Origin: Trichopria drosophilae
Lineage: Eukaryota > Arthropoda > Insecta > Hymenoptera > Diapriidae
NCBI GenBank assembly: GCA_030407085.1
Contig: CM059587.1
Span: forward strand, 41,762,501 to 41,826,500
DNA length: 64,000 nucleotides
Direction: 5' to 3'
Part shown: positions 47,991 to 59,773 of the stretch, in pieces
Numbering within the stretch: position 1 is the first letter of the stretch
How the letters are laid out: every line of letters begins with the position of its first letter
Notes under the pieces: generated by a model
What the model saw: only the letters and a program-made list of their open reading frames with translations
Databases searched by the model: none
Told to the model about the DNA's origin: nothing
Position numbers and translations under genes: made by a program

Positions 47991-49340
47991 ATTTGATTTT
48001 TGAAATCCGCGTTTCTCCCGAAAGTATAGTCCTTTTTCTTCCTTTATTAAGAGTTTTTCTTTAAATACTTTGATATTTTAACAATTTAGTATTTTCAATA
48101 CATTGTATACTGTGGTGTACTAATCCTTTAGTACTACCTATATTCCTCACAATGAGCTTTTATTCGATCCCAAAAACGTCATAAACAGTCATATTACTCC
48201 TTCAAAGTCTGCATGTTTCTACTTAATAATGTCTTTTGAAAATTTGGTCTTGGGCATTTCTGGGTTCGCTGAGAATGAACATATGAAGTCCCAGAATAGA
48301 TATCCACATGATATTAATATAATTTTGTGTTTTTTAGTTTATCATTATGAATTCATCAAATTTTGTGCTGAGAAAATTTGAAAATTGATTTTGATTTCTT
48401 ATGATTTGAACTGCTTATAGCGTTTATGGGAACAATGTCGTAATTTAAAATAATCGTAGGTGATGGAACAAGAGCTCATTTTGAAGGGTAAGGACAGTAC
48501 TAAAAGATTCAAATAATAAAAAGGCAAAAAACATTCTTGCATCTTGTAAGCGTCCCTAAAAATAGAAAGAAAAAAAAACGCGGTTTCGAGTACATCCTCT
48601 CAAATATTACAAAATCCTGATGTAATGAGTCACTTACTGCCTTCGGCATCGAATTCTACTCACAAAATTCCATCGGAAATGACCCCCAGCTTCGCAACAA
48701 CAAAACCACGTTGATCTGAGTAATTTAAGACTATTTTAAGAAAAATTTACTAAGAGCCTTAAATAAGCCTTAAAATCCCGTGAAGGACAACTTTTTATAT
48801 ATAATTTGTTCGGGCAGTTAGGATATGTGCGCTGCTAACTTTATTTTAAGTTAGCAGCCCTGCGATTTTCTCGGAACCTATGTGAACGGTAACTTTCAGA
48901 CTAGGACACTTAATTAGCCTTAAAATAGCCTCAAATTACCCACCTGGTAACATTCGCATCTACTGACGTTGCGTTGCTAATTTGTAAACTTCATGAATCA
49001 TTTTTATAACATCAACGTATATAGACGAATTTTTCGGTACTTGTGTTTACGTAATTTGTACCGTAATAATATTTATTTTCGTGATGTACTTGTATAAAAA
49101 TAAACCCTAATATCAAACGCAGATCAATTTTCTTTGTTTTCATGTTTTATTATATTATTTGTATCTTTTGTATTACCATTACTAGAATTAGTTTAGTTAT
49201 CGTTTATGTAACCCATGCTGTAAACTGTAGATAAGACAGGCACACACAAAAGAGTATGTTGAGCTGGGTATGGGATTCAATATATGTGTATGGGTAGGGG
49301 CTAATTTCAGCGATAACCTCAAAAACCCGTTAAAAATCAT
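47991..49340. other. AT-rich stretch with a diverged direct repeat and a hairpin (48730-48990)
   Basis: TTAAATAAGCCTTAAAATCC (48760) and CTTAATTAGCCTTAAAATAG (48909) are about 150 bases apart; each is followed by a GTT-GCTAA segment. Between them, GCTGCTAACTT (48831-48841) pairs perfectly with 48848-48858 around a 6-base loop. No coding evidence. Confidence 0.4.
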
Positions 49341-49346
49341 GTTTTC

Positions 49347-49456
49347 TTCACACGGAGATAAAAGTTGCTGCTTTCCTCTAGGTGTGAAGAAATAGTATAT
49401 TATTCAACGAGGGAGGTTAAATAAAGAATGCCTCCTTCGTTGAGTAATGTACTATT
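49347..49456. mobile_element. Small double-hairpin of the AATAGTA foldback family
   Basis: CTTCACAC pairs with GTGTGAAG around an AAAGTTGCTGCTTT core (49348-49390). Directly next to it, AATAGTATATTATTCAACGA followed by GGGAGG pairs with the segment ending TACTATT (49391-49456). The same two modules occur at 43286-43510. Confidence 0.6.
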
Positions 49457-52370
49457 TCTAGTGTTAATGGCTTATTAAAAAAGCATATGATTAATATCAA
49501 GTTGAGAACATAGTAGCCCCATGTATTTTGTTGTGCTGAACATGTTTTTGATGGCAAAGATCGTGATTCGAGGGGTAATTACGTATCTACAACGAAAAAA
49601 ACTAATTAAAAAGTTAAAAGAATAACCCGAAGGTCAATTCTACTATGTTCTCCATAATTGTGTTGACAAATAAGACCACTGAAATTTCAAAGAATAAGGT
49701 ACACTTGTGTTTCTTGTATGGCCGAATATAAAACCAATTTTGAATATTATATATAATGTTCAACTTTTTTGCAGAAAATGTACTCAACCAAAACAGGTAA
49801 AGCCAAATGTCTCAGTAAGCTCCACCGAATCGGTTGGAGATGTTAATTTGAAAAAAGAATGACATCGTTCAATTGAACAAAGGATCCGATAAAATAAAGT
49901 TGAGCATAAAATCGGTATTTTGTTTATGAACTGAGGCTCCGCACATGGAAAAAAACTGTTTGTGTTCTCCACATGAATTAGGTCAGTACATATCCCAACC
50001 TCAGGGGTTTGATCATCACAAACTTTTTTAGACGCAACACAAACTTTTGTATGGTCTTTCCTAGAAAGTATTCGTGGGTATGATACAAACCGGATATTTT
50101 GGCTCAGTTTGTCCCTTCGTACATACGCACACGCACACAAACTATGCTGTACGGTACTGCACACACACAAAAATATTAAATTCACCTGGGAAGACTAGAT
50201 TTACGTTTACAGAGAAGGTTAATGGTGTTTATCACATCAGAACTAATTCCAACAAACACACCTCGATTAAAACTTACAAAAGTTTTTTCGAAAATGGATC
50301 CAAAAATGGCTTCGATAACTTTAAAGAAATAATGTATTTCACCTTTTTTATGAAGAATATTATCCTCTTCATTTTTTATTTGATACTTTTTGTCGTCAAA
50401 TTAGTGATTTGTAAGATAAAGGCAAAAAAACTCGTAAAAATCACGATTTTCTACAGTTTTTTCAAGATATTTTAAGAAAATGGTCAGCTGCAATATCCGG
50501 ATTAGCATTTATTAAGTCAGAAAAGAGCCATCTTCCACGATAGCGAAGCCATTGTTGGGTCCATTTTCAAAAAAACTTTTGCAGGCACCAAGCGTCGTGT
50601 GTGAATGTTTTCATTAAAAATGGATTAAATAAGGTGTTCAATAACATCTACGTACTTGTAATATCAGTCTTTTTTATTGTTTAATATATTATTTTTCTGC
50701 TGGAATTGTATCTAAAAGTGAGGTTGTTCGGAAAAAGTCAGCAACATTAAGAACAACTAACAATGAGGGACGAAGGCGAGAGAGAACATTAAAGATATTA
50801 CACGTTTTTATCATTTGAAACATTCTTTTAAAATATTAAAAACATGCTGTTATATTCTCTGTGATAAAACCGGATCTGATAATCTTAGCTATATTATTCC
50901 TGCTCATACTGAAATAAATACGCTAAAAAAGGATGCAGTGTTGAGATGAATTATAATTCCACTAATAAATCGATTATCGAAATAAAATATTTAATGATAA
51001 TAAACATTTGCAAAATTTTCAAAAGTTGTTTTTCCAGATTTTCTCTTGAATTCCCCTCTTCATTTATCCTTCTCCCCTTCTTATTTCCATCGTTTCGCAC
51101 GGCGTTAATCTTGCATCGCACTAATAAATTCATCCGTCAGTTTAAAGCGTCTCGCTCAGTCGGCCATTTTCGTGTATGCGTCATCGTAAAAACGAGATAA
51201 ATCACGTGAGCATCTCAGAGTTGGAAATGCGGGAAGGAAGATGGGGAAAAAAGTGCGATTAAAAAAATGACTGAACATCCCGAATATTTCAAGATGGTTA
51301 ATCGAGGAATCGCCGAAAATATAGCGCAGGCTAGAAAAATCCCTACCAGAAATATTAGTAGATGGACCCAGACGATATTTTCCGAGGTTCCTTATTAATG
51401 GCTGTTTGAGTTTTACCCATTGTTACTATGATTTACGAATTAAAAAGTAGCCTACAATATACTGCGTAAAGGGAACACCCCCATAAATATTTTGCATGGA
51501 AAGCCCTGAGTGTACTTTTTGTTTATTTTTTCATATGATAGAAGATTATCTTATGTAATAAAATTTAAATTAAAATAACGAAGATCTACTTTTTACAAGA
51601 TTATAAATTTTTATTTCCATCATTATTATTAATGAATACTGGGTAATAAGGGTCCACCACTGATCCTCCTTTTGTTATCATTATGGTAGATTCTATGCTT
51701 GTATTGCCGAATCAATAGCATCTCTGGCAGATTTCTGGACTCATGTTTAAGACCCAAATAAGAGACGAAGTATATATATGACTCAAACATCCTGAATTTT
51801 TCATCGCTTGATTTTTCATTCGGTGGGGCTCGATTAAGTTTAACTCGAAAAGTCCTCCTAATTAAACGTTTATCTGTTCATGTATGAAATTAGGAGAATT
51901 CAACAATCTTTAGGCCATTTTTAAAGTACACTCGATTTTTCCAAAATTGTTGGCGATTAATAGCTCTTACTTTGTTAATAATAGAAGCTTTTAACTTTTT
52001 AATTGTCTTTAAAAATGGTTTCTTACCCATTTTGAGTTATATTTCATAACTATTGCAAGGAAATTATATTCTAATATAAAGTACTGCCATAGTAAGTCTT
52101 TAAGTGGATAAGAGTTATAGTTATAAGATGTATGTCTAATTCTGTCGAAATGTTCAGGGTACAGACCAATTCAACTATAAAACTGATTTGAAACTTTATC
52201 ACCGTTTATATATCCTAATACTTAAAATTTACTTTAACACATGAGGGATGATATTTTTCAATCACCTTATGAGACGTAAATTCAACACCCGCGGTGCGAA
52301 CAATATTGTTCGATTAAATAGGTGTGAAAATTACCATTTTTACAATTGATGACTTAGCAAAATACTTGTA
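49457..52370. other. Stretch without a recognised gene
   Basis: Two overlapping 133-codon frames (49784-50185 minus, 50074-50475 plus) are long for such AT-rich DNA but contain no motif I recognise. A GC-balanced patch lies at 51090-51330. Nothing else was noted. Confidence 0.35.
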
Positions 52371-52379
52371 TAATAGATC

Positions 52380-52450
52380 CATCGTGAAATGGCCATTTTA
52401 CGCCCGCAAAAGGAGGTGCAAAACGGCCCTTTTACGCTTGCTGAAAGGAA
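52380..52450. repeat. TTTTACGCC repeat copy
   Basis: GGCCATTTTACGCCCGCAAA, then GGAGGTGCAAAACGGCCCTT, matches the cluster at 43500-43780. Confidence 0.5.
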
Positions 52451-52749
52451 AAATTAGTTAAGGGCGATTTTTCAGTTACAAAGTATATTATTTATATGAA
52501 CAACAAGATTAAAACAATAACCAAAGAAAATTCGGAAGAATAAAGGTAGTATGTAACAGCGAGAGCCATTGGAATACTTATTCTTGCAAATTCTCGCTCG
52601 TTTCTGAATCGATTTCGTTGATATTTTTCTGTACTCGCATGAAGTGCATAAAACCGTCCTAAAATTAAACGCACTGATAAATGTCGCTTAGTACTTCTCT
52701 AATTTGCATTTTTAAGGCTGGGAAGTGACAAAGGGGAAAGTTTAGCGGG

Positions 52750-53038
52750 TGCAGGACGTTTTGGCGTCGGCTGTTTTGGCGCCACTGCTTTTTTTAGTCT
52801 TTCTCAGGGGCTACAGGTTCTCCCCGAAGGCGTTTTCTGTACGAGTTATTGAAACACAATGCCAACATGGTTGGTCCTCAGAAGTGCCGATTCGAACAGT
52901 GATATGTATGTATATCTTATTATTATTAACTTAAATGATTCTCGTGTTAATATCCAGGCATAAAGAGTGTAGCGCCAAAATAGCGGAGCCAAAATGTCTT
53001 TCACCAAAATGGCCGCACCAAAACGCCAACGTCCTGTA
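52750..53038. mobile_element. MITE with repeated TTTTGGCG motifs
   Basis: The left end is TGCAGGACGTTTTGGCGTCG, then GCTGTTTTGGCGCCAC. The right end read on the minus strand is TACAGGACGTTGGCGTTTTG, then GTGCGGCCATTTTGGTG. TTTTGG-GC variants occur at least seven times, near both ends only. No transposase; target duplication unclear. Confidence 0.6.
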
Positions 53039-53055
53039 CCTACGGTTAGCAGCCC

Positions 53056-53282
53056 CTTAAGTTATATGAAAGTCCGGCTTCAAGTTATATTCCGCATAAT
53101 TCCTGCCCCCCCCCCCTCAATTTTTCTTTTCTTCTCGTTATTGTGTATATTTTGAGGTCACATGACAAAAGGAAATAATAGGAAAAAATGTAACTTACAG
53201 GGAATAAAAATAAAAAGAGGGCACAGGAAAAAATATAACCGACGAGGACGGTCCGGCTTCATCTGAGGGTAAATAACTTAAG
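53056..53282. repeat. Possible small inverted-repeat element (CTTAAGTTAT)
   Basis: CTTAAGTTAT (53056-53065) has its exact complement at 53273-53282. GTCCGGCTTCA occurs near both ends. A C-run lies at about 53106-53116. The speculative signal-peptide exon lies inside this segment. Confidence 0.35.
53199..53262 (-). CDS. Speculative first coding exon (signal peptide) for the kon-tiki-type gene
   Basis: On the minus strand an ATG at 53262 opens 21 codons and one extra base before a strong donor, T|GTAAGTTA. The peptide is MKPDRPRRLYFFLCPLFIFI then P: a basic start followed by a hydrophobic run, as in a signal peptide. It leaves in phase 1, which is what the exon at 34088-34251 needs; the join would give a leucine before SFYGAS. 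Against it: the residues near the expected cleavage point (P, L, S) are not ideal. The segment also lies between a 10-bp inverted pair (CTTAAGTTAT at 53056-53065 and 53273-53282), so it may be inside a small transposon. The hydrophobic run could arise by chance from a T-rich strand. Confidence 0.2.
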
Positions 53283-53612
53283 CGACTTTAATAACTTAAC
53301 TGAAGATAAATTCAGAATGAGTTATTATTTTAGGGTGCTTTTAAAGTGACGAACTACATTTTCTGTATAAAGAGAAAATATTTGAAATAATAACGATAGG
53401 GAATTCGCAAAAATAAAATTCGAGGGTAACGATGCGAACTGTTGAACCAAAACAATTCATTTTTGAGCATTCTGCCGCTGCTTATCGCATCTCGTTGACA
53501 TGAAGTATGCAGTCATAAAAAACACATAGAAGCATCTGAAATTTCTGTTTAATTTTCATTTTTCAGTTTTGGAATTGACCTTATCGAAAGGGTTGGTTTT
53601 GCGGCCCTTTAA

Positions 53613-54240
53613 CCCAATAAATCCGGAAGATTTTTTAGTTGATTTTCGACCTTTATTCACAACAGGAAATAAGATTAATATTGCAATATTGCCATGGCAT
53701 GGAAATGACCAACTATAGCATTTTCAAGTACGATCTCTCGATTAGCGGGGAAAAAATTACATTTAAATTGCTTCAAAAACAAATAAGGCGCATTTTGAAT
53801 AAATTTCGTTAGATTCGTTTTCTGTGAATTTTTTCGCTTCAATAAAGTGCTACAGGATCAAACAGAATTTGATAGGCCATATCGAAAATAAAAAATCTAA
53901 CCTCGAATTACTGATGGACAACTCCAATGACCCTTGTATCTACATTTTAGGGACAATTATACTACTAGTGGCACTATGTTCATAATTGATCAAATAATTA
54001 AAGTGGGTAGCCAAACGACACGAGCGCAACTAAGCGGATTAGTTCATCCCCACTTTTTGGTCTCAATAAGACTACACGAATCTTACAGCGATACCTGGGG
54101 AAGGCCAGCCCCATGGTCCTACTGGAAGGGCGTCCTGGAAACAAGGCGGAATTTATACAGACTTCCCTAACGGGATCCCAGAAAAACTTTCTAAAATTTA
54201 TCTTTCTAGACAAAATTTCTATCAGGGCGGACTTAATGGG
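53613..54240. mobile_element. piggyBac-type non-autonomous element
   Basis: TTAA flanks both sides (53609-53612 and 54241-54244). The left end is CCCAATAAATCCGGAAGA; the right end read on the minus strand is CCCATTAAGTCCGCCCTGAT. The last 200 bases are GC-rich and give 71- and 78-codon frames with no known domain. Length is 628 bp. Confidence 0.6.
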
Positions 54241-54379
54241 TTAAGGAGGGCACTGTCCTAGGTCTTTAGCTCATGGAGAGTACTTAAACACATCAATAAA
54301 CTTATGTCTTATAACATGTCGTTCTAACTTAATAAGCACTTCGCAAAAAGTTGTATTATCATTATTAACAATATTATGA

Positions 54380-54845
54380 TTCTCCTTTATAAGCAAGCAT
54401 GCCGTCTGATGAAACTGGAAACCGAACGAAGAAAACAGCCACCGAAGAAAGTTTCAGCGTTGCATAAACCGAATTGTCCAAGGTACCCATATATGTGTGC
54501 AGGTGTCGAGAGACAAATTGGATGACGGTGCTTGGCCGTGGACGTTGCAGTAGCAGAAAGACCTTGCAATAGAGTCATTTCGGCTCCTTCTGGGGAGTTG
54601 ACGAGCAAACTATGGCCGTACGACTTTACGATATTGCAAATTGAGAAGGAGTATACTACTGAGTAGGCAAGTGCAACGAACTGTGCCACGACCAACCGCT
54701 AACTTTAACGTTTCTATCTCCGTCTTCATCCTGATTTCAAATAAGACGCGTTGGATAGAGAATCTGACGGACAGCAGATTACCGATGGACTGAATGAAAG
54801 CGGAGATTAGCGCGAACAGATAGTACTCGAAGACTAGCAAACAGT
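54380..54845 (-). other. GC-balanced segment with hydrophobic minus-strand frames, unrecognised
   Basis: Two minus-strand frames overlap: 76 codons from 54840 (MLVFEYYLFALISAFIQSIG) and 102 codons from 54695 (VVAQFVALAYSVVYSFSICN). Both include hydrophobic runs, and composition is less AT-rich than the surroundings. A decayed membrane-receptor gene with a frameshift near 54690 is conceivable, but I recognise no family signature. Chance or an old transposon fragment are equally possible. Confidence 0.2.
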
Positions 54846-55477
54846 TTCACAAGTTACCATAAACCTATTACCAACCTTCATGATTTCCATTTCAATGAAA
54901 TGGAAGTACTTCCATATGGAGTTGTCAAAAACATCGAATTTTCTTATGAATTACTTTGATCTAATATGGTAGATCTGGGCTAAGTATTGAATTTGCTCAC
55001 TGATAAAAAAAATGACCTTGAAGCTTTCAAAATAACAATACAACAATTTGTATCCATGATCTTCTACGTATGTCCGTCTGTCCGACCACGTATGTCACTT
55101 TTTGTCCAGGCAATATTAGCGAACAGATAGGAGTATTAATATAATTTTTGTTGAACGTTTCTTTGCCCAACTTAGATCTAATTAAATTTTGAAAGCGATC
55201 CACAAATTCTTTATAAACAAAATTGTAGAAAGCATTGAAAAAATACAATATTTTTGTAGGCTGCATATTTCTTTGTTAGTATTTACACGCAGAGACAATG
55301 AGGAAAAGCTATAAATACTCAGGAGAATTTAGAACCTACTACTTAACGTTCATATTTTGGTAAGAAACAGCATGTTGCTGTTTTTTTTTTTAAGAATTAG
55401 CCTTTCTTTTGTTGAATTTTTTTCATACGATTTGTATTTTCCAAAATCTAGTTTAAAAACTAAAAAAATGGTCGCTT
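54846..55477. other. AT-rich stretch, nothing recognised
   Basis: Only a relative of the 41480-42020 repeat at about 55395-55445. Confidence 0.4.
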
Positions 55478-55479
55478 TA

Positions 55480-55738
55480 CACGGAGAAAAATTTCTTTGG
55501 AAATTTTACTATTCTACATAGTTATTAGGGGGTAAATTTCCTATTCTTTTTGCTAAAATTTACTAAAATTGTTGTTATTTTTATTATACCTTTCCGGAAT
55601 TTTTAATGTTAGTTTTGCAAAAAATTCAGAATGTTATGGTAAAAATTACATAAATTTTAGTCAAGTTTCGCCTGATGCAAGTCTGTCGTTTAATATCCAT
55701 GTAGAATAGTAAAATTTCCATAGAAATTTTTCTCCGTG
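55480..55738. mobile_element. MITE with CACGGAG ends and TA target duplication
   Basis: The left end CACGGAGAAAAATTTCTTTG continues as GAAATTTTACTATTCTACAT. The right end read on the minus strand is the same with one or two changes over about 40 bases. TA flanks both ends (55478-55479 and 55739-55740), as in Tc1/mariner-type MITEs. Length is 259 bp. It is well preserved and so probably fairly young. Confidence 0.8.
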
Positions 55739-55740
55739 TA

Positions 55741-58700
55741 GTATGTCCGAACGCCAATTCGTATTGGAATACTCGTAACCGGTGGACAAATATATACTAT
55801 AAAAAAACCCAGCACCATTTTTTTAGAAGATGTAGTCTCTCAAAAAGTTTACCATTTTGGGTTTAACAAAAAAAACTTCATACAAAAATAATTTGTTCAA
55901 CTGTCTCTTTTTTCCTCAAGACTCTATAAAAAAAATCAATTGTTTATAACATTGAATGTTAAAAGTTCTAAAGAATTCCTCATACATTCATTAATTTACA
56001 TTAAATTGTTCTCCCCATTCTTGTTGAAATCCCATTATTTTTAATAAAAGTAAGTTATGCTCTTAGTTCCTTTTCACATTCTTATACTACATCACCTTCT
56101 GATAATTAAAATGAAATGTATATAATTTGTAGGGACTAAATAAGTGATACCAAACAAAGAAACATTCGTAAACTTAATTTATTGATTTTCGTACCCATAT
56201 TGGAGAATTGGTAGCCAAGTAAACAAGGAAATTTAATTTGCAGTTCGAATATTTAAATTATAGTCTCAAATTCAAATGCACAATTCATTTTATATCCGCC
56301 ATTTGGTGAAAACTTCTGGAAACTTTGCTGTTTATTAATTAATTGAATTTTTTTTTCTTCTTTAATTAAAATATATAAACTGGACAAAATTGAATTGGTA
56401 AGCGAACATTTTTCTGTAAATTCTGTACTTAGTAAGTTCGGGAAATATTATCGAAGAATTACTATGTTTTTAATTTTTTATTTTGAAATTAAGAATTCGG
56501 AAACCCGATTAATTATCTGCAAAACCATGAAACATAGATTATGTCTAATTCAATGTAATTTTAAAAATTTTATCAACCGTATTGAATTCGTCATTTAGAA
56601 TTTCAAAATTCTGACTGGCCATATTGGATCCTCCATTTAATATTTCAACTTTCAAATTTCTTCACAAACGATTTATTTTGAAAAAAACGATATTTTTGGG
56701 GGTTTAGTATCGCTAGCACTGGTAAAAATTCCATCTAAATATTGACTAGTTTTTTACTAATAAACTTGTATGCTGGACCGTTTGTGAGTAATAAATATCG
56801 CCAATTTTCTATAATACAAAATGTAATAAAATCATGGATTGTGCGTTCATTAAGATAAATTATGTACAATTTCTGCTCTATTTTGCATAAACTTAATCAT
56901 AATATTTGGCATGAATAACCTAATCTCTTTTTGTCTAGTTTCTATATAGCCGATTATTTAGGTAATATTCTGTAGATGTTTTTCTTTATGATAACCTGAA
57001 AACTTTTGATGTCCAGTTTTTATCAATTTTTTGAAGTTTTGAAGCAGAACATTTTTAACCATAAATATTATTAGGAAAAAGATGTTTTACGCGAGTTTTA
57101 TGCAACACGAGTACTTCCTTCAACAGTTTTAATACGAGTATAATCGTTATCATCATCATGAGCATGATGATGATAACGATTTCCTGCACATACATTTACC
57201 AAATATATTTTTTATTATTATTGAAATTTCATGTCCATATGATTTAATATTAGCAAAACACTGTAACAATCTAACACATGCACAATTCTTTTAATTTTTT
57301 TAATTTGCCTAAATCTCTGAACTCCACAGACAAGTTTCTGACTTCGCGGGTACAAATATATGAAAGAAATAAAAAAAAATGCAATTAACATCTTTGGATC
57401 AGCATAAAACATCATAATGAACTATTATTTACTTGTTAAGTACGAAGAACACAAATAATATTATTAAGATTTTAATTTTTAAGCTTTATGTAAAGGACAG
57501 TTATTATAAGGGATGTCATAATTTGTTTAGGCTTATACTGTTCGTTTATTTAAAAGGCTATAGTAGAATAAGAATGGAAAAAGTGTCCTATCACAAATCG
57601 TGTACTTCACCTAGATTATATGAGAGAGATTGGAAAAATATGCCTAAAGCTAAAGTTAGAACTCCCAAAACCCTATATAAAGGTGGTAAAGCTAAAAAAG
57701 GGATAAATTTTGTATTAGTAGAACAGATAAATAATTTTCACTAAACGTGGTAAGTTATAAGCAGTACTGTTATTGTAAAACGCACATTCATTATGATTTT
57801 TGACGTCGTAGAATATTGTGAGGACCAAACAGTATAGTTAGTTGAATTAATATACGTGATTATTTTTCTGAGGCTATAAACATAATCTTCTACATTATAT
57901 GTATCACCCAGTAAAATATGACGCGTATGTGCAGTAACTAAAAAGATATCCCTGAAATTAAGAGCAAAAATAACTATACTGATTAGTCTCTGCCATTAAT
58001 GAACATTTCCATCAGGAAAATATCGTGATGGACTAATAAATAGTCCATGGATTGTCGAAACCGTTAACATCGCTACCGTTTTTCATGCCGCTGAAACGAG
58101 CAGAACATTCACAGCATGAAATTCGACAATCAAAAAATTTGCTTTTAACTGCCTCTGCAATAGAATGTCGGGATTCTATTAATTTTTCAAGTTCATAGAA
58201 ACAATATGACGTAATTTGAAGGTGTTTTATTCTAATGTAGAACTTATTAATAATTTATTTTAACAGTTTAAATTACATACATCGCATTAACGCAATTCCA
58301 TGCGCTATGAGAAAAACGTGTTTAGAGGTACTTTTGCAGTCGGATCAGGGACAATATCAATTCTATTAATATTTCCGCGGTCTTAGGATCTCTTTCAAGA
58401 GGTTTGCAGAGGTTTTATTCTGATGCCTACCTAGGTTTTTTTTTAATAATTTAAATTTCATGTACCATTTAACGACCATCAGCTATCGCAAAATTCGTTT
58501 CGTGGTACCTTCGCACTCGAATTTAGGCATTCGATTAATTTTCCCTAGTTCCTGGGGACTTTGAAGTAGACTTCTGCAGTTCAAGTTGATACAGAGCTTG
58601 ATATTAATTTGTTAATAACTTAAATTACATGTTTTGCATTAATATTTAGAGCACCGGGGTCTTGAAAATGTTGCAAATTTTTCTATAGAAATGTAAGTTC

Positions 58701-59590
58701 AGATTTTGGCGGGTCAGAATCCTTACGCCTAGAGACGTATTCCCGCCAGGTAAGGTAAGGCTAAATGTTAAAATATTCAGAATTTCACAAATACATTAAA
58801 ATGCACTAGTTTTGTTGATTTTAAAATTATTTATGTTTTATCTGATCAGATAAAGTCAGTCTGTATCATTATAGATCAGAAAATATTACACAAAAAGCCA
58901 TCAACCTATATTTGGGTTTCTTTTTGTTTTTAAATATTTTTCTTTTAGCTGTGCATTTATCAACGTATTTACAATATCCATCAAATAGTAGCAAAATCAC
59001 CGATAGGTGGCGAAAACTCTGAAATCGATATCCACATCTAAAGTAGCATTGGTTTATAATTAGGTTCGGTGCAGTAACAAATTGAACCTACAGTCAAGCC
59101 AGGCACTCAGTCGTCCTCGTATTTTCATCGGATTGCTGACTTCGTATCGTTTTTTTATCTTTGACTAGTTACTTCTAAAACTCCTGTATAGCATATTCAT
59201 GATCAGCGGCCCAAAAAACTCCGAATAAAAAGTTTCATAAAAATGCATTGATTTTTTTAAATTTTGTAGACTAAACTTGTACCTCTCTATTTTACAATTT
59301 TATTATACTGAATACTTTGATCCATCATAGATATGCCTAGTTTAAAGGACTTTTATATGGCGTTTCGAAAAGCTCTTGACATCAGCTATTCAAAGGTGTA
59401 ATCGAAAAAGTGCGACATCCAAGTCCAAAAATCAGCCTTATTGACACTCTTCCTTTCATTTTTGTTACGCATCTAAGCTTTTTCCAGCTCCCTAAAGCTC
59501 GTTACTAAAATCAAGTGCTGCATCAGAACAGAACCCCTTCAGACTTCTTCAAAGAGTTTCCAAAAACTAAGAAATATTAATAGAATGCCC
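55741..59590. other. Stretch without a recognised gene
   Basis: An inverted GGCGGATCC-family copy lies at 56600-56690 (GGCCATATTGGATCCTCCAT). GTTATCATCATCATGAGCAT and its partner form a hairpin at 57146-57180. A 103-codon plus frame at 57433-57744 ends with a basic segment (MPKAKVRTPKTLYKGGKAKK) that I do not recognise. The rest is AT-rich and featureless. Confidence 0.35.
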
Positions 59591-59592
59591 CC

Positions 59593-59773
59593 ACACGGAG
59601 AAAAGTTTTCTTGGAAATTTTACGATTTTTAATTTTTAATACCTGAATAATCAAACTTCCAAGAACTTATAGCCAGTTTTATCAAAAAATGACAAATTTT
59701 CAAATTATGCAAGTCTGTTTCAAAATCACCATTTCCAATTATTGTAAAATAACCAAGAAAATGTTTGTCCGTA
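59593..59773. mobile_element. Diverged MITE of the CACGGAG family
   Basis: The left end ACACGGAGAAAAGTTTTCTT and the right end read on the minus strand (ATACGGACAAACATTTTCTT) both continue into GG-AATTTTA / GG-TATTTTA. It resembles 55480-55738 but is shorter and more diverged. Confidence 0.5.

Noticed and set aside
49784..50475. Two overlapping 133-codon frames on opposite strands
   Set aside because: Long for AT-rich DNA, but no recognisable motif. The plus frame ends in a low-complexity I/F/K-rich tail and both lack supporting context.
54610..54840. Minus-strand MLVFEYYLFALISAFIQSI as the signal-peptide exon
   Set aside because: It could be cut in phase 1 at a GTAATC donor, but the donor is weak, the start is acidic rather than basic, and the 53199-53262 candidate fits better.
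57433..57744. 103-codon plus frame with a basic C-terminus
   Set aside because: It has a non-ATG start, no recognised domain and an AT-rich I/K/Y-heavy first half. It was kept only as a remark in the stretch note.
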